Below, in pieces: positions 32,410 through 45,609 of a DNA stretch of 64,000 bases (positions within the stretch are counted from its first letter, which is position 1; each line of letters starts with the position of its first letter). The DNA comes from Kondoa malvinella. Taxonomy: Eukaryota; Basidiomycota; Agaricostilbomycetes; Agaricostilbales; Kondoaceae. A program made the translations under genes and the position numbers. The stretch covers positions 2,265,783 through 2,329,782 of the forward strand of contig BCIM01000001.1 in assembly GCA_039545315.1 (NCBI GenBank), in the 5' to 3' direction. The notes beneath the pieces were generated by a model, which saw only the letters and a program-made list of their open reading frames with translations, was not told the origin of the DNA and searched no databases.

Positions 32410-33743
32410 TCAAGAAAGGATCTTGCTTGTGCTTGGCTGATAGCAACAGCTTGTTGCTAAGCGATTGTACCGCACTCTTCTGTCTCCTCTCTGGTGTGCT
32501 CGAGTTGAGCTTGACTTTGGCTTTCTTCAATGAGGGCGTCTGACTTCCAGAAGGCAGTCCCAGCTCCGCTTCCATCCTCCTTGTTTTATGCCTTTCCTCT
32601 GATCCGCCTTCTATTCGCCTTGCCTGCTGTTGCTGCCACAAGGCCCTCGCTTCATCCTGCTGCTCGACTGTCACATCCTCCAATAACAGATCGTTAGGTA
32701 AGCCATAACTCTTTCGCACTGCGTCATCGCCTTCATCTCGAATCTTGCGCTCCTTCTTATCTGCTCTGAAAGACGTGCGTAGCTTCTTTGATAATTCGTA
32801 TGGATCAGACCAGCGGTCCTCTTGTAAAGCTTTCATCGCTTCGATTCGAGTTGCATCGGTCTCAGCTTTCTGCTTGTCGACTACGGCTTTCTCTACGCTG
32901 GCTAGAGGGTCTGGAGGTGCGTTCGGATCCTTTTGATCTGCGGATGTGATTTAGCTTTGATTGATAGTCGTATTATCATCAAGCGCACCTAGCACGAATT
33001 GGCCTGCTTCAGCTGGATCCCACTCTTCATGCTTCTGCCTAGCCCCTTCGGTGACCACATAGCGAGTGTTCTGCCAGGCTGCATTAGTATCATGCTTTAT
33101 GGTATAGGGGACAGCATGCCTTTGGATCAGTCTCGATGGTAAACCATTGTTTAGCACAAACATGGCACTTGCAGCGGAAAGAATAGATAGGAGTAGAGTA
33201 GTAGTTGCCAATCTTCTTCTTTTCAGCATTGAAACGCACGCCTTGACCTATATGTGCATCGCAACCTGGGAACACATGTCAAGGCGTCCTCTATCACACA
33301 AAGTAACAACGCACCACCACACCAGATCCCAAAGGGCACTGCGATACAGTTCAGGACCTTGCGATTAACAACAGCAGGTCCGACGTACTTTCAAACCGGC
33401 TAGAGAGCTATCAGAACGGCAGTATGACCACGAAGCAGTGTACGCACGTAATAAGGATGCCTTGATCAATCTTACGGGCTCGCACGCCCAGCGCATGCTT
33501 GCCATGAACGGAATTAAGCGTGGCATTCTTATTTGGGTCACTATCGAAGCCCAGCAGTCAGTCAAGTCGCCTGGAAGATCCCTATTGCTGTTCTTACTAG
33601 TCAGGTGGATAGTAGCGGTTGAATCCTGTCGTTGCAGAGTGTCAGAAGCTGCGAGATGAACGAAATGGCGAAATTCACCTTGCTATGAAAGGAGGAGAGC
33701 AAGCGTCAGACGTGATGATATAGAGCTTCGTGCTGCGTACCAT
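32351..33743 (-). CDS. CWC16/YJU2B (CCDC130-type) splicing factor
   Basis: Member of the CWC16/Yju2 family of spliceosome-associated proteins; Yju2 itself acts around the first catalytic step. The start is MQGFNRYYPPDYDPNK, followed by HALGVRARKIDQGILIT, the zinc-binding region PFGIWCGGCDAHIGQGVRF, then NAEKKKIGNYYSTPIYSFRC, KCHVC, NTRYVVTEGARQKHEEWD and WSDPYELSKKLRTSFRADKK. The tail is basic and Ser-rich (SSSSSGSSLGIRRKGSS). Pairs of Cys (CGGC and CKCHVC) are the metal ligands. Exon 1 is only the ATG (33741-33743) and exon 2 only CAAG (33679-33682); introns of 58, 53 and 59 nt follow, each with a CTGAC branch motif. A 49-nt GC-AG intron lies at 33071-33119. Family sure; CCDC130 side of the family more likely than Yju2 proper. 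Confidence 0.92.
33071..33119 (-). other. GC-AG intron of the YJU2B gene
   Basis: The 49-nt intron starts GCATGC and ends TGGCAG, with a TACTAAT branch motif 17 nt before the acceptor. It joins TDPK to NTRYVVTEGAR in phase 0, as the family requires. A GT donor 7 nt downstream breaks the frame. Confidence 0.8.
33679..33682 (-). other. 4-nt microexon of the YJU2B gene
   Basis: CAAG sits between CTTTCATAG and GTGAAT on the minus strand. Joined to ATG upstream (33741-33743) and GATTC downstream (33625) it gives ATG CAA GGA TTC, the conserved MQGF start. Direct joining of ATG to GATTC loses the frame. Confidence 0.8.
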
Positions 33744-33975
33744 GCTACTACCAACTGCTACCTGAAGATCCGGAGAAGCCTGATGGTCGGCTATGTCCGA
33801 GTCGGGCGCTCAGCAAGACGAGAAGTCAAAGTCAAATGAAGTATCTCTATAATGCGTGCGTTGAATCCCTATCTCGCTATGTACACAGTGTTTAACGAAA
33901 ACCATTACATCCTAACAAAACCTTTTGAAGCTGAAGCTGAACTGATTAGCGATTTTGAAACTCGAGCGAAGACAA

Positions 33976-35591
33976 CTAGTTCTTGTCGGCCATGGCTTGA
34001 AGCATGCGCTGCTGGTATTCGGCCCAAGGAACGAATTTACCGCCGCGACGAGGAGCCTTCTTGGGCATCTTTTGAGGAACGTGGCTGCCGCGAGAGCGAG
34101 AGCTGCCATGGTTCTTGCCAGCAGCGCGGACGAAGAGAGATCGCTTTCCGGGAGCGCCGCCGACTGCGCAAGTGTAGTTGGCCCATGATGGACAGTCATC
34201 GTCTTCAGCGTCCTAAGGAAAAGCGTAAGCTAATGAGCATGCAAGAAAAAGGGAAGAAGCTTACTCCATAGGTAGCTTGGCGTCTAGCATCAAAGTCTGA
34301 CTCGCCAGAACCGTCACCGCGGATCAAAGTAGATTCAACAGGGCTTCCATCGTCGGACCAGTCTAAAGCAGGGAATAAGCGCCAAACAGATAGAACGAAG
34401 GATGCTACTCACAGACGCAGTTTCCGGCGAAGTCATCGAGACCTTGGACAGAGCAAGTTTGGCTGAACGAGAAGAATCAGTGTCTGACCGCCTGTATATC
34501 AGCTTCAGGCTTACTAGTTAGGGTCGGACTGATCGTCATCTCCGGTAGAGTCTGGGCAGGTGAAAGTGGTTTCCGTGTTGGGTGGGCAGCCGCGGACGTC
34601 TTCAATCTCGACAACGGACGTAGGAGCAACTGGTGCGGCCATAGTGAAGACCTTTGTAGCGACTGCGAAAGAGGAAGGAATGAGATCAAATGATTCAATC
34701 AAAAAGAAGAAACATACTGAGGGTGTTAGTGTTGGTAACTCTAGGTGCAGGCAGAGTCGTGGTGATCGCAATTCTTCTCTTTTGGGTCTTTGTGACTGTA
34801 GCATAGACACCAGTTGTGACCCTCTTTGTAACACTGAAAGATGCAGAAAAATCAGGGCCCTGATACTTTACGAGAAGATGCGAACTCACGTTGGACGAGG
34901 AGCATTGACACATCTGCAAGCGGCTTTCAACTCTCTTCCGTTGAAACCAGAGAAGAATGCAGGAATAGTTGGCAGACGAGCTCGAGCTTCGAGAGAGCGC
35001 TTGGCAATGGCAATTGTTGTGCCGTCATTGGCAATGTAGGCAGTTGAAGTGATTGTTGAGGTAGTGACTCTGCGAGATCGTCAATTGAGTGCAAACAAAA
35101 TGAGACGGGAGAGAACATACCTTGTAGCCGGCGTCACAGTGATAGAGGTAGTGAGCCTTTGGTTGACCTGTCGGGTGAAAGTGGCTGGAGTGACTTGGAC
35201 CAAAGTAGTGGTGTAGTCTGCAGTGTTGACTGTTTTGGTGCCACGGATTGATGTAGCAGTAGATGTAGCCGTGACCTGATAGCGAACGTCAGAGGAGAAA
35301 GAAGATGAGCGAACGAAAACATACTGGGGTCATACCCATGTATACACGACAATAGTCCTGCGCAGAACAGAATCAGCTTTGGCAAGGGACCGAGAGATGG
35401 CATACATTGGCTCTGTTTTGACCTTGAGGGGTTCCAGCAATAGCGGTAGCGAGATCAGCGCAGTCGGTGAAGCCTGGCAAAGATCATCAGCATGAGCAAA
35501 GATGGCAAAGTGACTGGACATTACCAGCTGCATTGACAGAAGACAGGCCAGTGAAGGCTGCGACGAGGATAAGGCTGAATGTGAGCTTCAT
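33976..35591 (-). CDS. Secreted threonine-rich protein with dibasic (Kex2-like) sites, unknown function
   Basis: The ATG at 35591 gives a clear signal peptide (MKLTFSLILVAAFTGLSSVN, cleavage near AAG). Short exons then encode FTDCADLATAIAGTPQGQNR, TTLVQVTPATFTRQVNQRLT, a Thr-rich part, IAIAKRSLEARARLPTIPAF, AACRCVNAP, VTKRVTTGVYATVTKTQKRR, VEIEDVRGCPPNTETTFTCP and DDDCPSWANYTCAVGGAPGK. The end is a basic stretch closing in QQRMLQAMADKN (stop 33976). Cys occur in pairs suited to disulfides. Dibasic KR occurs at least four times, twice followed by SL (AKRSL and GKRSL), which suggests processing by a Kex2-like protease in the Golgi; this is inference. No known family recognised. It could be a cell-wall protein or a small secreted effector-like protein. 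Confidence 0.65.
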
Positions 35592-37413
35592 CTTGGGAAG
35601 TGTAGATGGCGAGATAGGGATGCGACCGATAGAGGAGTGCTAAAGGAGTGTGGGAGCAAAGGAGTGTGAAGGTAGAAGGAGTGTGAGCTTTTATACTGAA
35701 GGGAGAAGGAGAAGTCGGAAATAACAGCGAGGCCGGAAATGGAAGAGCTGGATGGGAAGAAGGAGCGGAACAAGAAGAAATGTACGAATGCAGCCAGCCT
35801 CTGTATTGTGATTATGCGAGAGTCCGCATGCTTCCGTTTCGAGTGCTTGGGAGCGGAATGCGGGGTTACCGATCATCGGTGAAAATAGCGACACGCAAAC
35901 TTATCAAGGTTTTGGGCGCTAGATTAAAGTGCCCGATCATCGAAGCCAGAAAGCGGGCGCCGCTGAGCGGAAGACTAAATACCATATTCAGCCCGAAGCT
36001 TATGTCGGCGGTTGTCCGCGTGAGGCGTTCTGTGTAAATTGAAAACATTGGGCGTTCACGTCATGTGAAGAAGCTCTGTTCGCATATGGCTGCACAGACA
36101 AGATCTAGACCGCCCACGTAGAGGACAACGTCAGCCAGAGTAAGCTGCAGAAACCAGGAGTGTGAAGTTGATGACAATACAGCAGCAGCAGATTCTATCT
36201 TGAACAGATTGATCCAGCATGCGAAGAAGCTAGCTATGCGTCAGTCATTCGAAGCGTGTATAAGGATGCTGTGGGTGTACTTGAAGTTCTTGAGATGCAG
36301 AATGGTTGAATAACTTCGTGCTGTTTGTGATGACTATAGTTCACATTGCCGAGACAAGCAAAGTATCATGTCGTACAAATTCTACAGACGAAAGTAGTCA
36401 AGCAGTCTTGCAGTGCCTTGACAGAACCAAATGAGATGTTGCCTTGATAGCGAGCTAAACTCTTGTCTTGTCTTTAAAGGAATCAGAGTGAATGGAATAA
36501 TGCTGAGGCACAGAGAACGTCGTAAATCGCATTCAGACAAGTTGAAGTAGTCGAACGTTGCGAATGATCGAGCTGAAGAAGAACAGGGTTTGTAGTAGTA
36601 CATTAGCCATAGCGAATGAAGGCTGATCTACTGTATCGGATTCGGCATGCAGGGTGCAAGAGACACACGTATAGAATGGCATTACCGATATCTTGATGCT
36701 GCGCCGTGCGAGTACGCTAATTGAGAGAGAGTATTCGCAAGGAAGAGCAGTCGTAAGAAAGCGCTCTTCAGAGATACACGACGATAGATTTGAGATCAGG
36801 CTACTTGCAAGGTGCGGTCCAGGCAGCGTATAAAGTTGAGCAGATAGAATTGACACGCGGATAGTCTTCGCGTCATTTGATGGACATGGTGCTTTCGAGT
36901 CTAGTACCTCATGCGAGGCAGCGAAGCGGTCCTTTGATCATCCGATGTTGATGCACGCGTGCGAGCAGTCTCTTGTAAAAAAGCATATCGAAAAGGATTG
37001 GATATTTTGAATAGCTTGAGCAAGATCAGCACTTTCGAGCTGTACACCTCAGAACATGCTTCACATAGCCACACTATCCATTTCCTCTTTCGGCAGGAGC
37101 ACGAGCGCTTGTAAAAGCACGCGGAAGGAGGCATGAGTCTGTTGCCAGTGTTCAAGCGAGTCGTGCCACATTTTACGTGTGGATATAACAGCGGCATTGG
37201 GTATCGCAGAGCTACTTCTAGCTTGGTGTAGAGATCCTTGGGTATCGTTTCCTCGTGTTGAGCCAAGCTGCGTAATGCACGTCATCTCTGGACGAGGGGC
37301 GTCAAGAGTGCAGCGAGATACAGATGGCACAGGTCGTAACAGTATCTCATTCGTGTATATATACATGGTAGGACAGGACAGGACCGCATACAATCTCCTA
37401 CAGCATGCAGCAT
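35592..37413. other. Long stretch without a convincing gene
   Basis: About 1.8 kb. The first 200 bp upstream of the secreted-protein gene are CT-rich on its strand, as in many fungal promoters. Open frames at 36533-36856 and 36901-37266 on minus have no family motif or supporting splice sites and were not accepted. A TGTATATATACA palindrome lies at 37354-37365 in the expected 3' UTR of the next gene. Confidence 0.5.
37358..37365 (-). promoter_or_regulatory. TGTATATA 3'-UTR element
   Basis: Minus-strand TGTATATA, 48 nt past the stop of the gene ending at 37414. It is embedded in the palindrome TGTATATATACA, so it reads the same on both strands. Confidence 0.4.
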
Positions 37414-37804
37414 TTACTCGCCGTTGAGCTCCTTCTGCCTCTTCTGCAATTCCTCGTGCGAAGCAACAGGCTGACCCTTCAACCTGTATACGGCGTTAGC
37501 GATATGAGAAGGGGAGAGATTGGTGACATACGCCTCGGTCGTAAAGCTAGAGGGGAGTGTAGTGTCCTTTGTAGCTTTCATGTCGCCGCTTAAGCCTTGT
37601 CCCTTATCGGGCTCGTTGTTTGTAGCAGGGCTAATCACATGTTCAGTTCCATCTGCAGGTCAACGAGGCTGATAGAAGCTTACTGAGGTTGGATGCTGTG
37701 CGAGATAGGCGGGGAGAGAGTTAGCCTGCACTGCATGATCCGTACAGCACGACTTACCCGAATTCACCCTCTTTGAGCTCTGTGGTCTTTGGCATTTCAC
37801 TCAT
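37414..37804 (-). CDS. Small conserved-looking protein, unknown
   Basis: The ATG at 37804 begins MSEMPKTTELKEGEF. The main exon encodes VISPATNNEPDKGQGLSGDM, then LPSSFTTEAYVTNLSPSHIA and NAVYRLKGQPVASHEELQKR, ending QKELNGE. The product is about 100 residues, acidic and without signal peptide or membrane segment. Splice-like sites lie at 37757 (GTAAGT) and around 37683, but the phases of the short middle exon did not add up, so the join of the first to the last exon is not settled. It is divergent from ARG5,6 with a 169-bp shared promoter, so it may share regulation with that gene. Confidence 0.5.
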
Positions 37805-37861
37805 GTTGACAATCGTTGCAACTTAGATGTGAGAGAGGGGGCAGGGCTCGCCGTCAGGGGA

Positions 37862-37885
37862 TAAGTCACTTAGTCAGGTGACTTA
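37862..37885. promoter_or_regulatory. Perfect inverted repeat with AP-1/Gcn4-like core upstream of ARG5,6
   Basis: TAAGTCAC and GTGACTTA flank an 8-bp spacer that holds TTAGTCA (TGACTAA on the other strand). TGAC half-sites are what Gcn4/CPC1-type bZIP factors bind, and they control arginine genes in fungi. The repeat lies 88 bp upstream of the ARG5,6 start and 58 bp upstream of the divergent small gene. Role inferred from sequence and position. Confidence 0.45.
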
Positions 37886-37973
37886 ACTTAGTTGATTGTC
37901 AAAACCAAAAATACTTGCACTGCTGTTGAGCGGAAGCCAAGTGTCTGTCAGAGCAAGACGCAAGAATACCCAA

Positions 37974-40965
<2,992 letters not shown>

Positions 40966-41138
40966 TCATGGATTCTAGAGGGAATAGATTTGTACATTAT
41001 TCGAGTGAAAGGGAGAATTGATGATCAGTCACATCAAACAAAAAGTACAGAAAGAAGCAGTAAGCCAGTCGAATTGCTCTGTCGCAGCAAGACACGCTGC
41101 AATAGCCTTGGATGAATATGGCTTTGGTACTTCCTTCC

Positions 41139-41664
41139 TCAATACGCATCTCCATCAGCATGCTCTTGCGAAAACCCTCTTTCCTGCTTGAGCACCTTTT
41201 CCTTCTGCGCTGTCGCCCTCTTTCTTGCGTCCTCTTCGTCTTTAATGAGCTGCACAACTTTCTCTGGTGAAGCTCGTTCATGTCCTGGTATGGGCAGATC
41301 TTCTAGATCCAGGTCCTTTGAGGCCAGATATATCAGCTATGTAATTATACAGGCCATGTATAGCTCACCACTTCGCCCATTAGGACGACATTTTCTCCTC
41401 TCACCAGATACAGCCCTCTCGGCACTTCCGCATATGATTTCGCTGCGTGGAATCGTTCTACAGCATTCTGCAGTACTAGGTTGGCTGTGCATTGCCCCGG
41501 CTCTTGAGTCTGAGACCAGACAAAAGCAGCGTAGCCGACGCACCGTATTGATCATAAGACCTCAGGACGCCAATGAGTTTCCGGTTATCCCTCAACACTA
41601 TGAGCACTTTCTTGTCGACGAGCTCTGCTAGCTGTCCGCTGGTAGTGTACTGAGCGTTATCCAT
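41139..41664 (-). CDS. LSM1: U6 snRNA-associated Sm-like protein LSm1
   Basis: Cytoplasmic LSm1 defines the Lsm1-7-Pat1 ring that binds the 3' ends of deadenylated mRNA and promotes decapping. The start MDNAQYTTSGQLAELVDKKV is followed by the Sm1 motif LIVLRDNRKLIGVLRSYDQY. A GTGCGT...CACAG intron then leads to ANLVLQNAVERFH and the Sm2 part RGLYLVRGENVVLMGEV. A second intron leads to a C-terminal extension with DLEDLPIPGHERASPEKVVQ and Lys/Glu-rich helices ending HADGDAY, typical of Lsm1. About 140 residues, normal for the family. It is divergent from the P450 gene across about 400 bp of non-coding sequence. Confidence 0.93.
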
Positions 41665-42065
41665 GCATGACCCAGGCAAAGGCGGAAAATCGGTGGTTGG
41701 TGTGCAACAGCGTCACGACAACAAGGCAAGGACATTGGCAGACAGCTGCCAGTGAGAGGCACACGACGCCCTACTGATGGTCCCTAGTTGCAGTAGATTC
41801 CAAGCGGGAACGAAAGGCAATGATGCATTCTGCCAGTGCTGCTCTACATGTCTTGCCTCATTTCCAGTTCTATCTTTGCACTTCCATACCCTTGTCCGCT
41901 GCCATATCCACAGTTCCATCTCTTTCTTCGTCGCGTGATTTGATAGGCGGCAAACTATACTGATCTGCCAGAAATGATCTTCCTTCTTGGTTTGCGGATA
42001 CTGAAGCATATCTTGGCTTGTCTGCGGAGCTTCATCTGCTATCTGTGACAAGACTTCAAGCTATC

Positions 42066-44208
42066 ATGGCGATAAGTACGCCTTGTGCGTGATCGAGAGA
42101 GCATTCGCGAGCTATCATGACACGCGCAAACAGTCGCAGTACAGCTGCCCCTGCCAGCTCTGGTAGCAGGCAGCATTTTAGCAGCTCTCTTAGCCTACTC
42201 CCTGACCAAGATCACAAGTCTGTCGCGCAATCTTCCACCAGGACCCAACCAAAGTTGGCTAGGACACACTCCAAATTGTACACTCTGTATGGTTGGCTCG
42301 ACTATGAGCGTGAAGCCAAGATCTATGGACCGCTCATCACTTATCGGACTGGCTGGTTCTCACCGCCTACTATCATGATTACTAGCATACATCATGCCAT
42401 TGAGCTGATGGACAAGCGGGGTGCTACTACTGCCGATCGGGCCGAGAACGTGGTTGCTCACGAGTTGACTGGATACATGGGCTTGTTGTTCTCTCGTGTG
42501 AGTCTATCTCGGCAGATAGATTGAGACAAGCTGACGCTGTGAAAGTATGGACCTCGCTTCAGACGTTTGCGCAAAGCAGTGCACCAGCAACTCATGCCGA
42601 CTCAAGCTGCAGCCTACGGTGACTTATCCGAAAGAGCAGCTCGCAATATGCTCCGAGACAATCTTAAAGATCCGGAAAATTTCGTTCGTCTTCTTCCTGC
42701 CTTACCGAACTATCCTGATCAAGGCTCGCAGAAAGACAATTTCCACACGTACGCAGCTTCTGTTGTGCAAAGTGTAGCGTTTGCCAAACCGGTCAAAACG
42801 CACTTCAAAGAACCTGAGCTGGTCAGAGCGTTAGCTTGAAATAGGGCATTGGTTGATGCGTTGACTCGTAGGTCCTTGATCTCGCATCGAGCTAGCTCAT
42901 GTGCGCGCAGCCGGGAAATGGAAGGTCCACAATTTCCCGTTCTTGAAATGGGTCCCAGGCTATTTCAAAGAAGCTAGAGCGAAACATCAAGCTCAATTAG
43001 CGGATTACTTGTCGATGGCGGAGAGGACGCAAGCTGGCATGGTGAGCTCATGATTTCGTGTCATGCAGAGTGTTCATTGTGTGATAGGCTGATCCCGATG
43101 GTCCGCCTTCTTTTGTACGGTCTTTGACGGAGAACAAGAAAGGTAAGCCAATCTTAACTGGCTTGGGCGAGATGAACGGCTGTCAACGAGATCACAGAGT
43201 ATCAGCTAGAACAAAATGAGATCGCTTGGCTAGCTGGCGGGTTGTACCGTGAGCTGCTATTCTTTGTGTGTGATGGTGTACTGAGTTAAGCAGATGCCGG
43301 AAGTGATACAACTGCTCTGGTTATTCATCACGGACTCTTCGCTGCATTGGTTCACCCTGAAGCGAAAAAGAAGCTCGTACAAGAAATAGATGAAGTGATT
43401 GGTCTGGATCGAAGTAAGCAGGGTTCTCTCTTTATAAGCAATAGGGAAGCCTGATGCGTCTCCCAGCACCTAAGTTTGAAGACCAGCCACGTATGCCTTG
43501 CATGATGGCCTTCATCCGCGAGGTGTATAGATGGCGCAATGCTACGCCTTCGGGTACATTGTCTCTCAGTGCACGTAGGCTTGAGCTAAGGCAGACTGGG
43601 TTTCCCGCACACTACCACACAAGATGAATCTATCGATGGCTATATCATTCCGAAAGTGAGCCCTTCAATCTATGGTCTGACTTCAGCTAAGATGGCATAG
43701 GACTCGACTGTTATCCCTGTTCATTGGTGCCTCTAGTCAGTCTTGTCGCCCTAAATTGTTTTGCCAAGAGCTGATACAACTATGCAGCCGGGATGAGAGT
43801 ATCTTTCCCAATCCAGAAGAGTTCAGACCAGAGCGATGGCTCGAAGAAGCCCCTGATGGCCCAAGGCTGCGGGCTGACATGAACAAGTATGTCGTCGAAT
43901 CGGGTAGGCTCTTCCGATTAGAGCGTACTGCACGATCTCACATCATCGCAGGCTACGGTCGAAGAATTTGTCCGGGAACTCAGTACAGTACGCAAATGGA
44001 CAGCTTGGCGGAACCATCAATCTTCATCAATGTGGTCAGCCTGTTTTGGGCTTTCGATCCCCAAGCAATAAATACACTGGAGTCTGACCCAAAGAAAGGC
44101 TTTGGTCCGATAGGCATCAGCGCCTGCACTCCATACCAGGTCAAGTTTCACCCGCGTCGGCACGATCTTGCTGAACACCTGGGCGACGAGGAGCGATTCA
44201 TTGATTGA
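42066..44208 (+). CDS. Cytochrome P450 monooxygenase with an apparent frameshift near the N-terminus
   Basis: Microsomal class II P450. The first exon is 10 nt (ATGGCGATAA, 42066-42075); a 58-nt intron leads to the membrane anchor AVQLPLPALVAGSILAALLA and the Pro-rich hinge NLPPGPNQSWLGHTP. The frame then changes by one base at a CCAAATTG run near 42271; the rest reads LYTLYGWLDYEREAKIYGPL. One extra A would restore a normal P450, so this is a real mutation or a sequence error. Later landmarks: DAGSDTTALV (I helix), REVYRWR (ExxR), EEFRPERW and AGYGRRICPGTQYS (heme Cys loop). About ten short introns. It ends HLGDEERFID at 44208. CYP family resembles fungal CYP families that use a GFP-start segment near TQDESIDGYIIPK; substrate unknown. 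Confidence 0.85.
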
Positions 44209-44311
44209 CCCCGTGCTGTAATCACGAACAAGGACTGGGCTATTTGTGTCTAGCTAAGGGCTATTTGTACAATGTGATATGCGTGACCATCTCTCACTTT
44301 GAGGCCTAATC

Positions 44312-45171
44312 CTATCGAACTTCCGTAAGCTGAAATCCCGACAGCATTGTGAAGTGGATACTTCCTAGTAATCCAACCGATTCCGCAAATCCTTTGAGTA
44401 AAGACCCGGCAAAGCCCTCCTTCCAAACCAAGCTCAACTGTTTCCCTGACTTGCAGAAAACCCTCTGATCCGCATCATACAGCATTGAGCGTAGTGCCAA
44501 TCCATCAAGCGAGTATCCGGCAGGGTAATTCTGTTTTCTGGCACGATGCGAAAAGTCGTCTCGGGATCAATGATCTTGCCGTGGTACTCCGCCGAAGCAT
44601 CTTGATCGTTGAAAGAATGATAGACCAGTTTATTGCCCTACAGTACTTCGTCAGCACAAGGGCGATACAGATCGAATTGCGGGCTACTTGAGTGAAGAAA
44701 GAACTAGAAAACCGGTCGTAGGACTTGTGGAGCGTTGTTCCCAGTAAGACTGCTGCCGAGCTCTCGTATGGCGCCATGTCCGCATCAACTTCAAGATCGT
44801 CGCCAATTATTGCGCTGTAGATCTGCAGATCCAACTTGTCAAAACAAGGCGCGAAATTTTTGCTGTGAGACTAACATCCTCTCTACGTTTGGGCGCTAAA
44901 TGCGCCGCCTGACATCTATCGTAAGGAGCCCTACTGACGATGCAGACAGCATCTCTAATCATGATCAATTGACGCAAAGAGGACTAAAAAGCTTAGAAAT
45001 CAAGTCGCCATGATGTAGACGCGAGCTCACCTGCATACTTGAAACCTGCGATTCAGCCAGAGATGCTGTATCGTCGAAAGTGTCTCCCTCTTTATGCGTC
45101 CGGTGTCGATAACGACCGTCTGGTCCAGCCGCCCAGGTGAATTGCTCGCCGACTACAATCACTTTCAGCAT
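44312..45171 (-). CDS. Hypothetical protein
   Basis: Not recognised. The ATG at 45171 begins MLKVIVVGEQFTWAAGPDGR, followed by YRHRTHKEGDTFDDTASLAE and a GTGAGC donor. Later exons read LDLQIYSAIIGDDLEVDADM, ESSAAVLLGTTLHKSYDRFS, NKLVYHSFNDQDASAEYHGK and a last exon with ALRSMLYDADQRVFCKSGKQ, ending FTMLSGFQLTEVR. Splice junctions in the last part (around 44530) are uncertain. No signal peptide. It sits only 15 bp downstream of another small gene on the same strand and may form one transcript with it. Convergent with the P450. Confidence 0.5.
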
Positions 45172-45186
45172 GGTAGTCTATTTTGA

Positions 45187-45513
45187 TTAGAGCTCGAAGA
45201 TACGTGGTTTATAGGTGCACTCAAGACCGTCGGCATCTGCAGGACTTTCCCATTCGCTCTGCAGCGCAACAGGCTCATCGTTCTTCTTCTTTACGAGCAC
45301 GCCCGGTTCGTTGACGATAAATGAGATGAGACGATGCACGTCTGACCATGTAGTGATATGGCCTTGCTTCAGCCAATGGTAATCAAGCTTGAACGACTTT
45401 GCATGCCCAACTACAAAAACTTGAATCTGAGGTGAACGCGGTCTCCAAGTGATTCGTCTGTAGTGTTCCGCATTGGTAGGAACAGGTAAATAGGCAGGTT
45501 GAATAAAGTCCAT
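45187..45513 (-). CDS. Hypothetical protein of about 108 residues
   Basis: Single open frame from ATG 45513: MDFIQPAYLPVPTNAEHYRR, then SPQIQVFVVGHAKSFKLDYH and SDVHRLISFIVNEPGVLVKK, ending TYKPRIFEL. No family recognised. No membrane segment. It may instead be the first exon of the following gene, but no intron joining the two in frame was found. Its start lies 96 bp from the XMAP215 start on the other strand. Confidence 0.45.
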   Translation of the reverse strand: MDFIQPAYLPVPTNAEHYRRITWRPRSPQIQVFVVGHAKSFKLDYHWLKQGHITTWSDVHRLISFIVNEPGVLVKKKNDEPVALQSEWESPADADGLECTYKPRIFEL

Positions 45514-45609
45514 CAAGGCAAGCAAGTCACTGTTAGGGCGTGCGTGGCCCGTCTCTCACTTCGACTCGACCAAGCGCGTCAACTTTTGTGTGATACCCTT
45601 GCTGTTCCA

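Noticed and set aside
36901..37266. Open frame of 121 codons in the long gap before ARG5,6
   Set aside because: No family motif, no splice-consistent neighbours, irregular composition.
37683..37757. A 12-nt microexon in the small gene next to ARG5,6
   Set aside because: Exon lengths of 47 and 12 nt do not bring the last exon into frame, so the structure is not supported.
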